DNA from: Clostridiales bacterium
GTDB taxonomy: Bacteria; Bacillota; Clostridia; Saccharofermentanales; Saccharofermentanaceae
DNA length: 64,000 nt
Reading direction: 5' to 3'
Assembly (NCBI GenBank): GCA_017551625.1
Contig: JAFZLF010000009.1
Location: forward strand, 1 to 64,000
Position 1 is the stretch's first letter; every line of letters begins with the position of its first letter. The notes beneath the pieces were generated by a model, which searched no databases, was not told the origin of the DNA, and saw only the letters and a program-made list of their open reading frames with translations. Below are positions 40,235-50,700 of the stretch, in pieces. A program made the translations under genes and the position numbers.

Positions 40235-40277
40235 GCCCCGGAAGTTCTTCCGCAGGAACTTTCGGGGTCTCTTTTTT
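40235..40277 (+). terminator. Terminator of pgi
   Basis: CCCCGGAAGTTC and GAACTTTCGGGG form a 12-position stem (one G-U), followed by TCTCTTTTTTT. Confidence 0.88.
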
Positions 40278-40324
40278 TGCTGTAAAATGAAAGAACGAAG
40301 AACGAGGAGAAGTGCCAGCCGCGA

Positions 40325-42259
40325 ATGAAACATTATCCTGCACCACTTTCCAGATCCGACCTGATGTCGGTCGAGAGTCCGGCCCGATACGTCGGCGGAG
40401 AATTTAATGCCATTATCAAGGAAGATATGATGGACGAGATCGAAAAGACGGGGAAGACCTCCTACGTCCGATTCGCATTCTGCTTCCCGGATATCTATGA
40501 GATCGGCATGAGCAACCTCGCGCTGCAGATTCTCTATCATGTCCTAAATGACAGTGATTTTGTCGCGTGCGAGCGTGCTTTTTCCCCGTGGTTCGATATG
40601 GATAAGATCCTGCGGGAGAAGAATATCACGCTCTATTCACAGGAGACGAAAACACCTCTTTGTGATTTTGATGTGCTGGGCTTCACACTCGGCTATGAGA
40701 TGTGCTATACGAACGTCCTTCAGATGCTCGATCTCGGGAAGATCCCGTTCCTTGCGAAGGATAGAGGGGAGGACGATCCGGTCATCTGCTGCGGAGGTCC
40801 CGTGACCTATAACATCGAGCCGATGGCGGATTTCTTCGACATCGTCATGATGGGCGAGGGCGAGGAGATGATCCTGGAGGTCTGTGAGAAGATCCGGGAA
40901 TATAAACGATCGAAAGGCACTGACGCCCCGATCTCCCGAATGCAGCTTCTCCGTAACTGCGATTCGATCGACGGCGTCTATGTTCCGTCGTTATATGAGG
41001 TCTCCTATCACTATGGAGATGATGAGACAGCGGATGGCCGGGCACGTGGCGCAAAGGTCGTTCCGGCCGACGATTCTGTGAAGAAGACGATCCGTAAACG
41101 CATCATTACCGATCTCGATTCCTGTTCCTATCCGACGGCTCCGGTCGTCTCGAATCTTCGTGTCGTCCATGACCGATCCTATCTCGAGGTCTTCCGCGGC
41201 TGTATCCGCGGATGCCGTTTCTGCCAGGCGGGATTTATCTACCGTCCGGTCCGGGAAAAATCGGTGGATGTGCTGTGCGAGCAGGGAAGACTTCTCGAGA
41301 AGAATACAGGCTACGATGAGATGGGTCTTCTGTCTCTGGCGACCTCGGACTATACATGTTTTCCGGAACTGGCGGAGAATCTCTTAACGACATTTGAAGG
41401 CCACCACACGAGCCTGTCGCTTCCTTCTCTGCGACTCGATTCGTTCTCTCTCGACCTGAGGGAGAAGGTCCAGTCTACGAGAAAGTCGGGTCTGACATTT
41501 GCCCCGGAAGCGGGTACACAGAGACTTCGCGATGTCATTAACAAAAACATCAAAGAAGAGGATATCTTCTCGGCGCTACGGCTGGCTTTCATGGGCGGAT
41601 GGAGCACGGTGAAGCTGTACTTCATGCTGGGGCTTCCGACCGAGACGGACGAGGATGTGCTCGGTATCGCTGACCTGGCCAAGCGGATCGAGAAACTCTA
41701 TTTCGATGTCGGAAGAGAGACCGGGCAACGGATGCGCCGTCTCGATATCACGGTCAGTACGTCGCTGTTTATCCCGAAGCCCTTTACGCCGTTTCAGTGG
41801 GAAATGCAGAATGCGAAGGAAGAACTGATGCGAAAGCAGAGACTTCTCAAGGACAATATGCGATCCAGAAATATCCACTACGCCTGGCACGATTTCGATT
41901 CCTCGGTATGGGAGGTCGTGCTCGCGAGAGGAGACAGAAGACTCTCTTCTGTTCTTCTCGAGGGGTATCAGGCGGGACACTATTTCGATGCGTGGGATGA
42001 TCACTTCCGCCTGGATGAATGGGTCGGGATCCTCGAAAAACACGGTCTTACGATCGAAGATTTCTCGCGTGAATACTCGGAAGAGGAGATCCTCCCGTGG
42101 GATCACATCAGCGTGGGCGTCAGTAAGAAGTTCCTTCTTTCGGAGCGGCATAAGGCCCACGAAGAGAAGACGACCCCCTCCTGCCGCGAGCACTGCTCCG
42201 GCTGTGGCGCAGCGACGTTTGGCGTTGGCGAATGCTTCGCAAAGAGAGGTGAAGACTGA
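40325..42259 (+). CDS. B12-binding-domain radical SAM protein, TIGR03960 family
   Basis: A 644-residue protein. The N-terminal part resembles a B12-binding-like Rossmann domain (FCFPDIYEIGMSNLALQIL, VICCGGPVTYNIEPMADFFD). The radical SAM core has Cys293-x3-Cys297-x2-Cys300 in GCIRGCRFCQAGF, then FAPEAGTQRLRDVINKNI and KLYFMLGLPTETDED. A C-terminal Cys-rich tail (CREHCSGCGA) may hold a second cluster. The reaction of this family is not established. It overlaps the next gene by one base, as in many Clostridia. Confidence 0.92.
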   Translation: MKHYPAPLSRSDLMSVESPARYVGGEFNAIIKEDMMDEIEKTGKTSYVRFAFCFPDIYEIGMSNLALQILYHVLNDSDFVACERAFSPWFDMDKILREKNITLYSQETKTPLCDFDVLGFTLGYEMCYTNVLQMLDLGKIPFLAKDRGEDDPVICCGGPVTYNIEPMADFFDIVMMGEGEEMILEVCEKIREYKRSKGTDAPISRMQLLRNCDSIDGVYVPSLYEVSYHYGDDETADGRARGAKVVPADDSVKKTIRKRIITDLDSCSYPTAPVVSNLRVVHDRSYLEVFRGCIRGCRFCQAGFIYRPVREKSVDVLCEQGRLLEKNTGYDEMGLLSLATSDYTCFPELAENLLTTFEGHHTSLSLPSLRLDSFSLDLREKVQSTRKSGLTFAPEAGTQRLRDVINKNIKEEDIFSALRLAFMGGWSTVKLYFMLGLPTETDEDVLGIADLAKRIEKLYFDVGRETGQRMRRLDITVSTSLFIPKPFTPFQWEMQNAKEELMRKQRLLKDNMRSRNIHYAWHDFDSSVWEVVLARGDRRLSSVLLEGYQAGHYFDAWDDHFRLDEWVGILEKHGLTIEDFSREYSEEEILPWDHISVGVSKKFLLSERHKAHEEKTTPSCREHCSGCGAATFGVGECFAKRGED

Positions 42260-43017
42260 TGCTGCAGAGTGACCTCGAAAAGAAGATGACCTTACAGCCG
42301 CACCAGAAGGCATATGTCCAGCGCGCGAGTTTCTCGCGTGAAGGGGCGACGGTCTATCTCGGACACCTCGACCTGATGACGTGCTTCGAGCGCGCGGCGA
42401 GAAGAGCGGAGCTTCCGATCCTGTATTCCCAGGGCTATAACCCACGTCCCATGATGGTCTTCGCTCTGCCCTTAGGCGTCGGCATCGAGACGAGATGCGA
42501 TTATCTGGACGTATCACTTGATAGGAGTTACGATCCGGTGCTTTTCACGGAGAAGATGAACGCCTGCCTTCCGGAGGGGCTCCGGATCATAAGATCGAAG
42601 GAGATCCCGGAACCGAAGGACAGCATCATGTCGATCGTGACGACGGCGACGTACCGCTTCGAGGCGCCGGGGATCCGGGAAGCGATGGAGCAGGCGATGG
42701 GGATGGAGACACTGATCGTCACGAAGATCAGTAAGGGAAAAGAGAAGCAGACCGACATAAGGCCGCTTCTTCTTTCGCTTCAAAAGTCGGAGGACGAAGA
42801 TCCCGATTCGGTCGAGTTCTATGCCAGCGCCGGTTCGGAGAAAAATGTCCGTCCGGATCTGATCCTCAGTAGCCTTCACACTTACTGCGGAATGGATAGA
42901 GACGTCGCGGACAACACCCGCGTGATACGCACGGGACTTTATGCCGGGAACTATCCGAAGATCATCCCGATCGATCAGGCGAAGATTCGAAAATTCGAGG
43001 ACTTTGCCAACAATTGA
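42259..43017 (+). CDS. Radical SAM-associated protein, TIGR03936/DUF2344
   Basis: A 252-residue protein, with VYLGHLDLMTCFERAARRAE, LPILYSQGYNPRPMM and FALPLGVGIETRCDYLDV, the hallmark of DUF2344. It always accompanies or is fused to TIGR03960 proteins; a role in RNA modification has been proposed from context only. Translationally coupled to its partner. Confidence 0.92.
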   Translation: MLQSDLEKKMTLQPHQKAYVQRASFSREGATVYLGHLDLMTCFERAARRAELPILYSQGYNPRPMMVFALPLGVGIETRCDYLDVSLDRSYDPVLFTEKMNACLPEGLRIIRSKEIPEPKDSIMSIVTTATYRFEAPGIREAMEQAMGMETLIVTKISKGKEKQTDIRPLLLSLQKSEDEDPDSVEFYASAGSEKNVRPDLILSSLHTYCGMDRDVADNTRVIRTGLYAGNYPKIIPIDQAKIRKFEDFANN

Positions 43018-43091
43018 CCATCACCCGCGGCATTGTATTTTCACGTGCTTTCGTGTATGATTTTCTTATGTTCCGAAAGGAGAAGAGTGAG

Positions 43092-43589
43092 ATGGAGCCT
43101 CTAGAACAGGATTTCGCGGAGAACCTACTGCATATATTTGACAACGTATTACTTACGGAGGAGATGGCCCTGTCGAAGGGGTATTTTTCCGACCTTTCCA
43201 TCGCTGAGCTTCATACACTCAACGCCATCGGCCCTTACGAGGCCAGGACGATGACCGAGACGGCCAATATCCTGGGCATCACGGTCGGCACTCTCACGGT
43301 CTCCGTGGATCGTCTGGTGAAGAAGGAATACGTCGAGCGCCAGCGCGATACGAAGGACCGGCGGATCGTCCGTATCTCGCTCACACGTCAGGGAAAGCTC
43401 GCGTACCGCATGCACTCCAAGTTCCATAGAGTACTCGTCAAGAGGATCATGGATCCGCTCTCGGAAGAGGAGCGAAAGATCCTCGCGCGAACGATTGCCG
43501 AGATCGATGCTTTTGTAGAGGAACAGTACAAGAAATACAGCAACGGTGAACAGTATAAGAAGATCGTCCGTGACGATACGGAGGTATAA
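43092..43589 (+). CDS. MarR-family regulator, FabT-like
   Basis: A 165-residue winged-helix protein: ELHTLNAIGPYEARTMTETA, ITVGTLTVSVDRLVKKEYVE and the wing RDTKDRRIVRISLTRQG. ATG 43092 is preferred (AAAGGAG nine bases upstream). Its position directly before an acyl carrier protein gene recalls FabT, which represses fatty-acid genes. A candidate operator of FabT type is seen at 45717-45743 before the acyl-CoA synthetase gene. The regulon is inferred. Confidence 0.85.
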   Translation: MEPLEQDFAENLLHIFDNVLLTEEMALSKGYFSDLSIAELHTLNAIGPYEARTMTETANILGITVGTLTVSVDRLVKKEYVERQRDTKDRRIVRISLTRQGKLAYRMHSKFHRVLVKRIMDPLSEEERKILARTIAEIDAFVEEQYKKYSNGEQYKKIVRDDTEV

Positions 43590-43591
43590 AG

Positions 43592-43897
43592 ATGGCAGGC
43601 TCGAAGAAGACGGATAGAGACAACAAAGTTTCGGATGAAGTGGCGGAGGTGAGCTTCCGGAAGGAGTATATCTTCGATACGATCACCGGGATGCTCGCAG
43701 ATCTTCTGGAGATCAAGAAAGAGGACCTGCGTTCCGATACGATGATTTTCGAGGAACTGCCGCTAGACTCGCTTCAGCTCTATGAGATGGTAGTCGATCT
43801 GGAAGCGAAGTTTAAGATCCGGATCCCCGATGAAGCCATCGAGAAGATCACGACTATCGGTGACGTCGTCGATATGATCCACGAAGCGGGGAAGTAA
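43592..43897 (+). CDS. Acyl carrier protein
   Basis: A 101-residue acidic four-helix protein; the 4'-phosphopantetheine Ser is in ELPLDSLQLYEMVVDLE, with PDEAIEKITTIGDVVDMI after it. A ~20-residue charged N-terminal extension is longer than in housekeeping AcpP. Two bases after the MarR gene stop and next to a lipid kinase, so a dedicated lipid role is likely. Confidence 0.92.
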   Translation: MAGSKKTDRDNKVSDEVAEVSFRKEYIFDTITGMLADLLEIKKEDLRSDTMIFEELPLDSLQLYEMVVDLEAKFKIRIPDEAIEKITTIGDVVDMIHEAGK

Positions 43898-43900
43898 GAA

Positions 43901-44869
43901 TTGCAGTATATCTTTATCGTCAATTCCAATATCCATAAAAAGAGAAAGAAGGCCCTGGAGAGAGCGGTTGCCGATCTTCCGAAAGACCTGCGGAACAAGT
44001 CGAAGATCGTCTATACCGAGCATAGTAATCACGCAGAAGAACTGGCTGTTACCTACTCGGAGAAGTACGGCTCCGAGTGTATCATCTTCGCGTGCGGCGG
44101 AGACGGTACCGTCCATGAGATCGCCAATGCCCTGGCCTTCCGGAATTCCCCTATGGCCGTGATCCCTCTCGGGACAGGAAATGATTTCGCCCGTACGATC
44201 TATCCTAAGGAGATCTACAAGAAACCGCTGTCTGTTCTCGAAAGACTCGAGCGGCCGATGATCAAGCCGATCGATCTTCTGCGCATCGACAGTTATGACC
44301 TGATGGGTAACCACCTTCCTTTCTGGAGCCGCTACAGCCTGAACATCGCGTCGATGGGGCTGGATACGCAGGTGCAGGCGAAGGCGAAGAGTATCGTGGC
44401 GAAACATCCGAAGAGCCTGTTCTTCCGCAACAATGCCTATTCGTTCGCGGCGATCTCGTGCCTGCTGAACGGTTGGCGCTATGCCATGGATTATTCGATC
44501 GAACTGGAAAACGGTGAGATGATCGAGAAGAAGGGTGTCCCGTATTCGCTGGTCAGCATCAGTAACGGGCGTTTCTATGGCGGGGGGTTCTGCCCGGCGC
44601 CTCAGGCCCATATCGATGATGGCGTGCTGGATGTGTGTATCGTCGATCACATGTCGAGATCCAAGGCATTCTCGAGACTTCTACAGTACAAGAAAGGGAA
44701 ACATATCGGGAAGAAGGGATTCACGATCTACCGCTCGACCAGTGGTATCTTCTCTTCGCTCGACAGTAATCTGCAGATGCAGGGCAACTATGACGGCGAA
44801 GATTTCTTCGGGCACAGGATCCGCTATGAAGTCGTGCCCAAGGCGATCCAGCTCGCATTCTTTACTTGA
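43901..44869 (+). CDS. Diacylglycerol/lipid kinase (DagK/YegS family)
   Basis: A 322-residue soluble lipid kinase starting at TTG 43901. YIFIVNSNIHKKRKKALERA opens the catalytic domain, followed by the nucleotide motif ACGGDGTVHEIANAL and IPLGTGNDFARTIY. ISNGRFYGGGFCPAPQAHIDDG is the conserved C-terminal core. It would phosphorylate diacylglycerol or a related lipid to feed phosphatidate synthesis. It overlaps the convergent PlsC gene by 8 nt. Confidence 0.92.
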   Translation: MQYIFIVNSNIHKKRKKALERAVADLPKDLRNKSKIVYTEHSNHAEELAVTYSEKYGSECIIFACGGDGTVHEIANALAFRNSPMAVIPLGTGNDFARTIYPKEIYKKPLSVLERLERPMIKPIDLLRIDSYDLMGNHLPFWSRYSLNIASMGLDTQVQAKAKSIVAKHPKSLFFRNNAYSFAAISCLLNGWRYAMDYSIELENGEMIEKKGVPYSLVSISNGRFYGGGFCPAPQAHIDDGVLDVCIVDHMSRSKAFSRLLQYKKGKHIGKKGFTIYRSTSGIFSSLDSNLQMQGNYDGEDFFGHRIRYEVVPKAIQLAFFT

Positions 44870-45587
44870 GATTGACGTCCTTTGCTTCCATATCCTTCAT
44901 CCAGGTGAGGACAGCATCTGTCATCTTGTGCGCGTCTTTTTCGTAATTGGAAGGGAGCAGAGCCGGTCCGAAATGGATCGTGATCCTCTTTCTCCTGTGG
45001 TTCTTCTTATCCCATGTCTGCGGACGCTTCATATGGCGTGACCAGGCCTGATATCCGCCCTCGATGTAGACGGGTAGAAGCGGTACATCCGCCTTGATGG
45101 CGATGTAGGCGGCACCGTCCTTAAATTCACCGAGATGGCCGTCATGTGTTCTCGTTCCTTCGGGATGGACGAGGATGATGTTGCCGTTCTCGACTTCTTT
45201 CTTCGCTTTGATGAGGCCTCTGACCGGATTGCCGAAACGGTCGATGGCGATGCCGCGGCCGACGTGCATCATGACGCGGCCGAGACGGCCGTAGTTCGTC
45301 TCGAGATCGGAGGCGGCGAGAGCACAGAATACCTTTCTGTGTTTCCTCGGGAGCATGCTCATGATCCACATGCCGTCTGCGTACGTCTGGTGATTCGAGC
45401 AGATGACGTAGGGACTCTGCTGCGGGATGTTCTCTTTCTCACCCGGACGGAGCTTAACCAGGATCCTCGTGATCGCCATGGAAACGTGATACCAGAAGAA
45501 TCCGGTAAATCCGCGCGGAGTCGGGTATTTATTATTCAGGTCCTCGGCAGAGTGTGCCTGGACGGATCCTTTTTCACTTGATGACAT
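44862..45587 (-). CDS. plsC: 1-acylglycerol-3-phosphate acyltransferase (PlsC-like)
   Basis: A 241-residue protein starting at MSSSEKGS (GAGGAG seven bases upstream). The acyltransferase box is NHQTYAD (His66-x4-Asp71), motif III is HPEGTRTHDG and motif IV VPLLPVYIEGG. It would acylate lysophosphatidate to phosphatidate. One membrane-associated helix is likely near residues 28-45. Convergent with the lipid kinase and divergent from the acyl-CoA synthetase. Confidence 0.92.
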   Translation of the reverse strand: MSSSEKGSVQAHSAEDLNNKYPTPRGFTGFFWYHVSMAITRILVKLRPGEKENIPQQSPYVICSNHQTYADGMWIMSMLPRKHRKVFCALAASDLETNYGRLGRVMMHVGRGIAIDRFGNPVRGLIKAKKEVENGNIILVHPEGTRTHDGHLGEFKDGAAYIAIKADVPLLPVYIEGGYQAWSRHMKRPQTWDKKNHRRKRITIHFGPALLPSNYEKDAHKMTDAVLTWMKDMEAKDVNLK

Positions 45588-45673
45588 GACGATTCTCCTC
45601 ATACCATTATCTTCTTACGATATGCTAGACCACATTTGCGGGATTGTCAATTGATGCTGTCTATGTTTTTGCC

Positions 45674-45688
45674 TCGTGAAAAGCACTT
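45674..45688 (+). repeat. TCGTGAAAAGCACTT intergenic motif, copy B
   Basis: Identical to 20761-20775. Here an inverted partner (AGTGCTTTTTGC) follows at about 45705-45716, giving an imperfect inverted repeat in the plsC/acyl-CoA synthetase spacer. Confidence 0.5.
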
Positions 45689-45716
45689 GAAACGGGCGTG
45701 GGACAGTGCTTTTTGC

Positions 45717-45743
45717 AAAATATTTTGATGTTCAAAATATTTT
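45717..45743. promoter_or_regulatory. Perfect 27-bp palindrome, FabT-like operator
   Basis: Arms 45717-45728 and 45732-45743 are exact inverses around TGT; the core is TTTTGA-TGT-TCAAAA. It resembles TTTGA-n-TCAAA sites of FabT-type MarR regulators, one of which is encoded at 43092. It lies ~100 bp before the acyl-CoA synthetase start. Confidence 0.65.
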
Positions 45744-45844
45744 CGGAAAAGATGGACTTGAAGACGATAAAGTGGTATCATCATAAAATGCGTAAGGGTG
45801 CGCGTGTGCGACGAATTGCGAAGTATGACCGTGACGGAGGATAT

Positions 45845-47692
45845 ATGTCGAGCATAGTCGGAAAACCACTACACGAGGGCGTTCGTTATGAGACGATGCG
45901 TGATCTGATCCTGGGGTCGAAGGAGAAATATGCCACGAAGGATGCTTTTGTTTTCCGCAGGAAGCCTACGGAAGCGGAGATCCATAAAACATATAATGAT
46001 TTCGCATCGGATGTCGAGTATCTGGCCGAGGCGATCAGTCTTCATGGATTCGCCGGCAAGCATCTGGGTGTGGTCGGCGAGAATGCTTACGAGTGGATGG
46101 TGTCCTACTCGGCCATCCTGAGTTCCGGATCTGTGGGACTTCCCCTGGACAGACTTCTTCCGGAACACGAACTGATCAGCCTCCTGGTCCGCGGCAAGGT
46201 CGATGTGCTTTTCTATCATCAGAAGCATCACGAGATGATCCGAAATATCGCGAATAATGAAAAAGAAAACGGAGTAAAGGTGCAGAAGTATGTCTGCATG
46301 TGCACCGAGTATATCGCGGCAAATCTGGAGTTCCCGAAAGATGATCCGCGTTTTGTGGATATCCGTGACTGGCTCGAAGAGGGAAGAGAGTCTGTCGAAG
46401 GCGGCTCGAGCATCATGAGACGGGTCGCGATCGATCCGGAACAGACGCGTATCATCCTGTTTACTTCCGGTACCACGGCGATGAGTAAGGGCGTCATGCT
46501 ATCCCATAAGAACATCATGACGAATGTGTACGCGATCTCGACTACGCTGACGCTGCATCCGGGAGAGAGGATCTTCTCGATCCTGCCTCTGCATCACACA
46601 TTTGAGAATACCTGTGAGTATTTCATGCTCGCGCGGGGCTGCTGCATCTGTTTCTCGGATGGCCTTCGGTATATCGTGAAGAATCTGAATGAATGGCATG
46701 TCGAGGCCTGTATCTCTGTGCCGCTCTTGTTCGAGAATATCCACGGGAAGATCAAGTCCGGTATCGAGGAGTCGGGCAAAGCCGGACTTCTGTCGCTGAT
46801 GATTCCGGTCAGTAATTTCCTTAGAAAGTTTAAGATCGACTTAAGACGTGTATTCTTCTCGTCAATCATCAAGAAGCTCGGCGGACATCTGCGTCTGATC
46901 GTTATCGGCGGCGCCGGCATCAGCAGAAACTATATCGAGGATTTCAATAACTGGGGATTTGAGTTCCTGATGGGCTACGGTCTTACGGAAACCTCTCCGG
47001 TAATTGCGGTCACAACTGGTAAGTGTAATGTATACGGAAGTGTGGGTCGCCCGATCACAGGTGTCGAAGTCAAGATCGACACAGAAGAGAATAGTCCAAA
47101 AATTGGGACAGTTGGTGAGATACTATCTAGGAGTGATTGTGTCATGCAGGGTTACTATGAGAATCCGGAAGCTACGGCAGAAGTACTCGAAGAAGACGGA
47201 TGGTTTCACACCGGCGACATGGGCTACCTCGATAAGAAGGGGTGCCTGCATATTACCGGACGTGTGAAGTCGATGATCGTTCTTACCAATGGTAAGAAGG
47301 CCTTCCCGGAGGAGATGGAATCGCTCCTTAATAACATCCCGGGCGTCAAGGAAGCGTTCGTTTGGGGTGGGAAGGATGACAAGGATGCGGTGGACATCTG
47401 TGCCAAGCTCCTTATTGACCGTAAGGTCATCGGTGAGAATCTTCCGATCCCGGATACGACCGCGGGAGACAACGCGGTGCGGGAATATCTGAGTGCGAAG
47501 ATGAAGGAAGTCAATCATCAGATGCCGTCGTATAAGGCGATCCATTATTTCGTCTTCTCGGAGACGGAGATGGTGAAGACTACGACGCTGAAGGTGAAGC
47601 GTCCTTCAGAACAGCAGGCCATCGAGGCGACACTTGAAAAGGCCGGTACTACGATGAAGGCAGCGAACGGACAGAATCTGGATACCCTCTGA
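45845..47692 (+). CDS. Long-chain acyl-CoA/acyl-ACP synthetase (AMP-binding)
   Basis: A 615-residue protein starting at MSSIVGKP (GGAGG four bases upstream of ATG 45845; longer in-frame starts overlap the operator). The adenylation motif is ILFTSGTTAMSKGVMLSHKN, followed by LPLHHTFENTCEY, MGYGLTETSPVIA and WFHTGDMGYLDKKGCLHITG. It activates fatty acids to acyl-AMP and transfers them to CoA or ACP. With an ACP gene in the adjacent operon, an acyl-ACP synthetase role is plausible. Confidence 0.93.
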   Translation: MSSIVGKPLHEGVRYETMRDLILGSKEKYATKDAFVFRRKPTEAEIHKTYNDFASDVEYLAEAISLHGFAGKHLGVVGENAYEWMVSYSAILSSGSVGLPLDRLLPEHELISLLVRGKVDVLFYHQKHHEMIRNIANNEKENGVKVQKYVCMCTEYIAANLEFPKDDPRFVDIRDWLEEGRESVEGGSSIMRRVAIDPEQTRIILFTSGTTAMSKGVMLSHKNIMTNVYAISTTLTLHPGERIFSILPLHHTFENTCEYFMLARGCCICFSDGLRYIVKNLNEWHVEACISVPLLFENIHGKIKSGIEESGKAGLLSLMIPVSNFLRKFKIDLRRVFFSSIIKKLGGHLRLIVIGGAGISRNYIEDFNNWGFEFLMGYGLTETSPVIAVTTGKCNVYGSVGRPITGVEVKIDTEENSPKIGTVGEILSRSDCVMQGYYENPEATAEVLEEDGWFHTGDMGYLDKKGCLHITGRVKSMIVLTNGKKAFPEEMESLLNNIPGVKEAFVWGGKDDKDAVDICAKLLIDRKVIGENLPIPDTTAGDNAVREYLSAKMKEVNHQMPSYKAIHYFVFSETEMVKTTTLKVKRPSEQQAIEATLEKAGTTMKAANGQNLDTL

Positions 47693-47716
47693 TAATTCTT
47701 TTAGGAGGTAAGTATC

Positions 47717-50700
47717 ATGGCTTTTCATCTGCTATACGGCGAGAATCCCGGCGCCCTGCTCGACGGCGCTCTCGCCAGGATCTGCGATGAAGCAGTGCGC
47801 TGGCCGACCCGCAGAGGCTATATTATCGTTCCCGAGAAGATGAAGGCGGAAGTAGAACGCCGCTATATTGAGCTGCTTAAGGAGAAGAAGGGAAGCGGCG
47901 AAGGTTCCGCTTTCATGATGATCGATGTCGTGAGTTTCTCGCGTTTTGCCTACCGTGTGATCAGTGAGGTGGGCGGAGCCGGCGGGAAAACGATGGATCC
48001 GGTCGCAAGGACGATCCTTATACACCGCATCCTGAATGAGGATGCAGAATCTTTCCCGCAGCTGTCACGCTTTGCCGAGAGAGTCGGATCGGTTATGGAT
48101 ATCGATGAAGTGCTCGGCGATTTCTACAGATATAATATCTCTCCGGAGATGCTTCTTCAGATGAGCGGCGAGGGGATCGATCCGATGAGCGCGCAGAAGA
48201 TCGCCGATTTCGGACGTCTCATGAGAAAGCTCGATGAAGCGCGTGCCGCCTATGGATTTGCTCCCGAGCGGTACTCGATGAAGCGCCTCGCGGAGGTGCT
48301 CGAGCTCTATAAGGCCGATGCGCCGGAGACGAAGACCTGGCCGCTGAAGCGCCTCGCCTTTCTTCGTGATGCATCCGTATGGATCCTGGGTTTTGCGGAG
48401 AACCGTATCTTCACTCCGGAAGAGTTTAACATTGTTACATTGCTTGCCGAGGTGGCCCGGGAGGTCACGATCACAGCGGTTTCCGATCTTTCCGGTGAGA
48501 GAACGGATAACGACCTGTGCCACTTCGGAAATAAGACCGTCGAGTCTTTCGGGAAACTCGTACCATTCTCTTCGATGGAGAGGATCGAGGGGGTGAGTAG
48601 ACAACACCCCGCCCTTTTGAAGATCTGTCGGGACTACTCGCTCCGAGCGGGAAAAAAAGAAGAAGATAAAGGTTTTCTCGCGCCGGTCGAGATCCGTGTC
48701 TTCCAGCAGATCAACGACGAATTGGAATATGTGGCGGCCCGTATCCGGGAGATGGTCCTCTACGAAGGGTATCACTATCGGGATATCACTGTCGTGATGT
48801 GCGATCAAGGGAAATATGAGAGCAGTCTGCATGCCGCTTTTTCGAGATATGGACTGGATGCGTTTCTGGATTCCTCGTCCCGCCTGATGGGGACGGCCTG
48901 GATCCAGTATGTGCAGGCGATACTTGATCTGTGCCGGTATAACTGGAAGATCTCTTTCGTGATGAACTGGATGCGGAGCGGATTTGTAAGTCTTTCTCCG
49001 GTCATGGTCGACCGTTTCGAGAACTACTGTCTCCTTCACGGGATCAAGACGAGGACGAAGATGCTCGATTGCCTTTCCTATGCGGTGAACGATGACGAGA
49101 AGACCTATTTCGAGCCGGTCGCGGCCGCTCTTTCGCTGCTGGACAGAGACATCCGGACACTGACTAGGCGCGGCAGGTGCAAGGAGAAGGCGGTCGCACT
49201 TCACGACATGATCGCGCCGCTTCACGAGCGTGTCGAGGATCTCGTCAATGAGTGGGCGAAAGCCGGAAATCAGGAAGCGGCGCTTGTGCTGGCCGCTTCC
49301 TATAACACCCTCGACGACGCACTCCGGGCGCTTGCAGGTGAGATAGGTGATTTCGATATCAGTACGGACAATTTCTGTGAGGCAGTACTCTCGGCGGTTT
49401 CGTCAAAGAAACTCCGGAAGATCCCTTCTTTTGTCGACCAGATCACCGTGACCGATCCCGGGAATGCTTATAGACGTCCCTGCCGTGCGATGTTAATCGT
49501 CGGTCCGGCCAGGAGTAATTTTCCGTTTTCTTCGCCGTCAGAAGGCTACTTGAAAAACCGCGAGCGTGAGATGATCTCCGAGAAACTCTCGATCGAGTTC
49601 CCGAACCATGCCAAGGATCAGGCGTATTCGGATTTCTTTACGGCCTGTGCGATGCTGCAGGCCCCGACTGAGCGGCTCATCTTCACGATGCAGAATAACG
49701 TGGAACTGTCGTCCATGGTGCTTTTTGTGAAGGAGAATTATCCGGCTATCCCGGTCGTGTCGATGGAGAATCTCTCGCTATCCGACCCGCGTATCCTCCG
49801 CTCCGAGCGCATGCGCGATTATCTCCGGCAGGTGTTGACCGGGAGGATCCCGGCAAGTGAGGAAGATGTAAAGAGGGCACTTCAGATATGGAGAGATTAT
49901 TTCGGAAGGGATGATCTCTCGGTCGTAAAGGAGAAGTCACCGCTTCTTTCGATCCCGAAGGAAGAGATCATGAAGAGATTCGCGGGGGACCTTCACATGA
50001 GTGTTTCCGCGATCGAGTCATACGTGATGTGCCCGTATAAGTATTTCTGTGAGAAGATCCTGAAGGTCGAGGAGCGGAAGGTCCAGACGCTGGCGTATAC
50101 GGACATCGGTACGATCGCGCATGAGATGGTCGAGCATGCCGTCTCCGAGTTTAAGAACCGGATCGATGCGGCCGGGACCGGCGAAGAGAAGGAAGCCGTG
50201 CGGGTCGAGTTCGTCGCGCGCGATAAGATGTCATGGGCGCGGACGCTACTTAAGGATGCTTATGATTCCGGGCATTATGTCTTCAGCGAGGATCCCGCCA
50301 TGAAGAAAGAGGCGGACGGAAGGATCATCCGAAGTGTGTCGGAAACACTGCAGGAGGTATTCGACCGGATCCGCCTCGATGAGTGTGTGCCGGAGGTTTT
50401 CGAGCAGGATTTCGGTAAGGGAGAGATCCCACCGTACCAGATCGGGCTTGATGACGGCAGGACGGTTTCTTTCCAGGGGACGATCGACCGCGTGGATACG
50501 GATCCTGTGACGAAGTCGTTCCGGATCCTCGACTATAAGACCGGCGCGAAGAAGATCGATTACGATGCGATCTATGCAGGTGAGAGTGTGCAGCTTCTGG
50601 CTTATATGTATATCTATAGGCAGCTTTTCAGAAAGGACTATTCTCCGCTCGGCGTCTCTTATCTCCGTGTAACGACGGCGAATGAGAAATCGCCGCTTCT

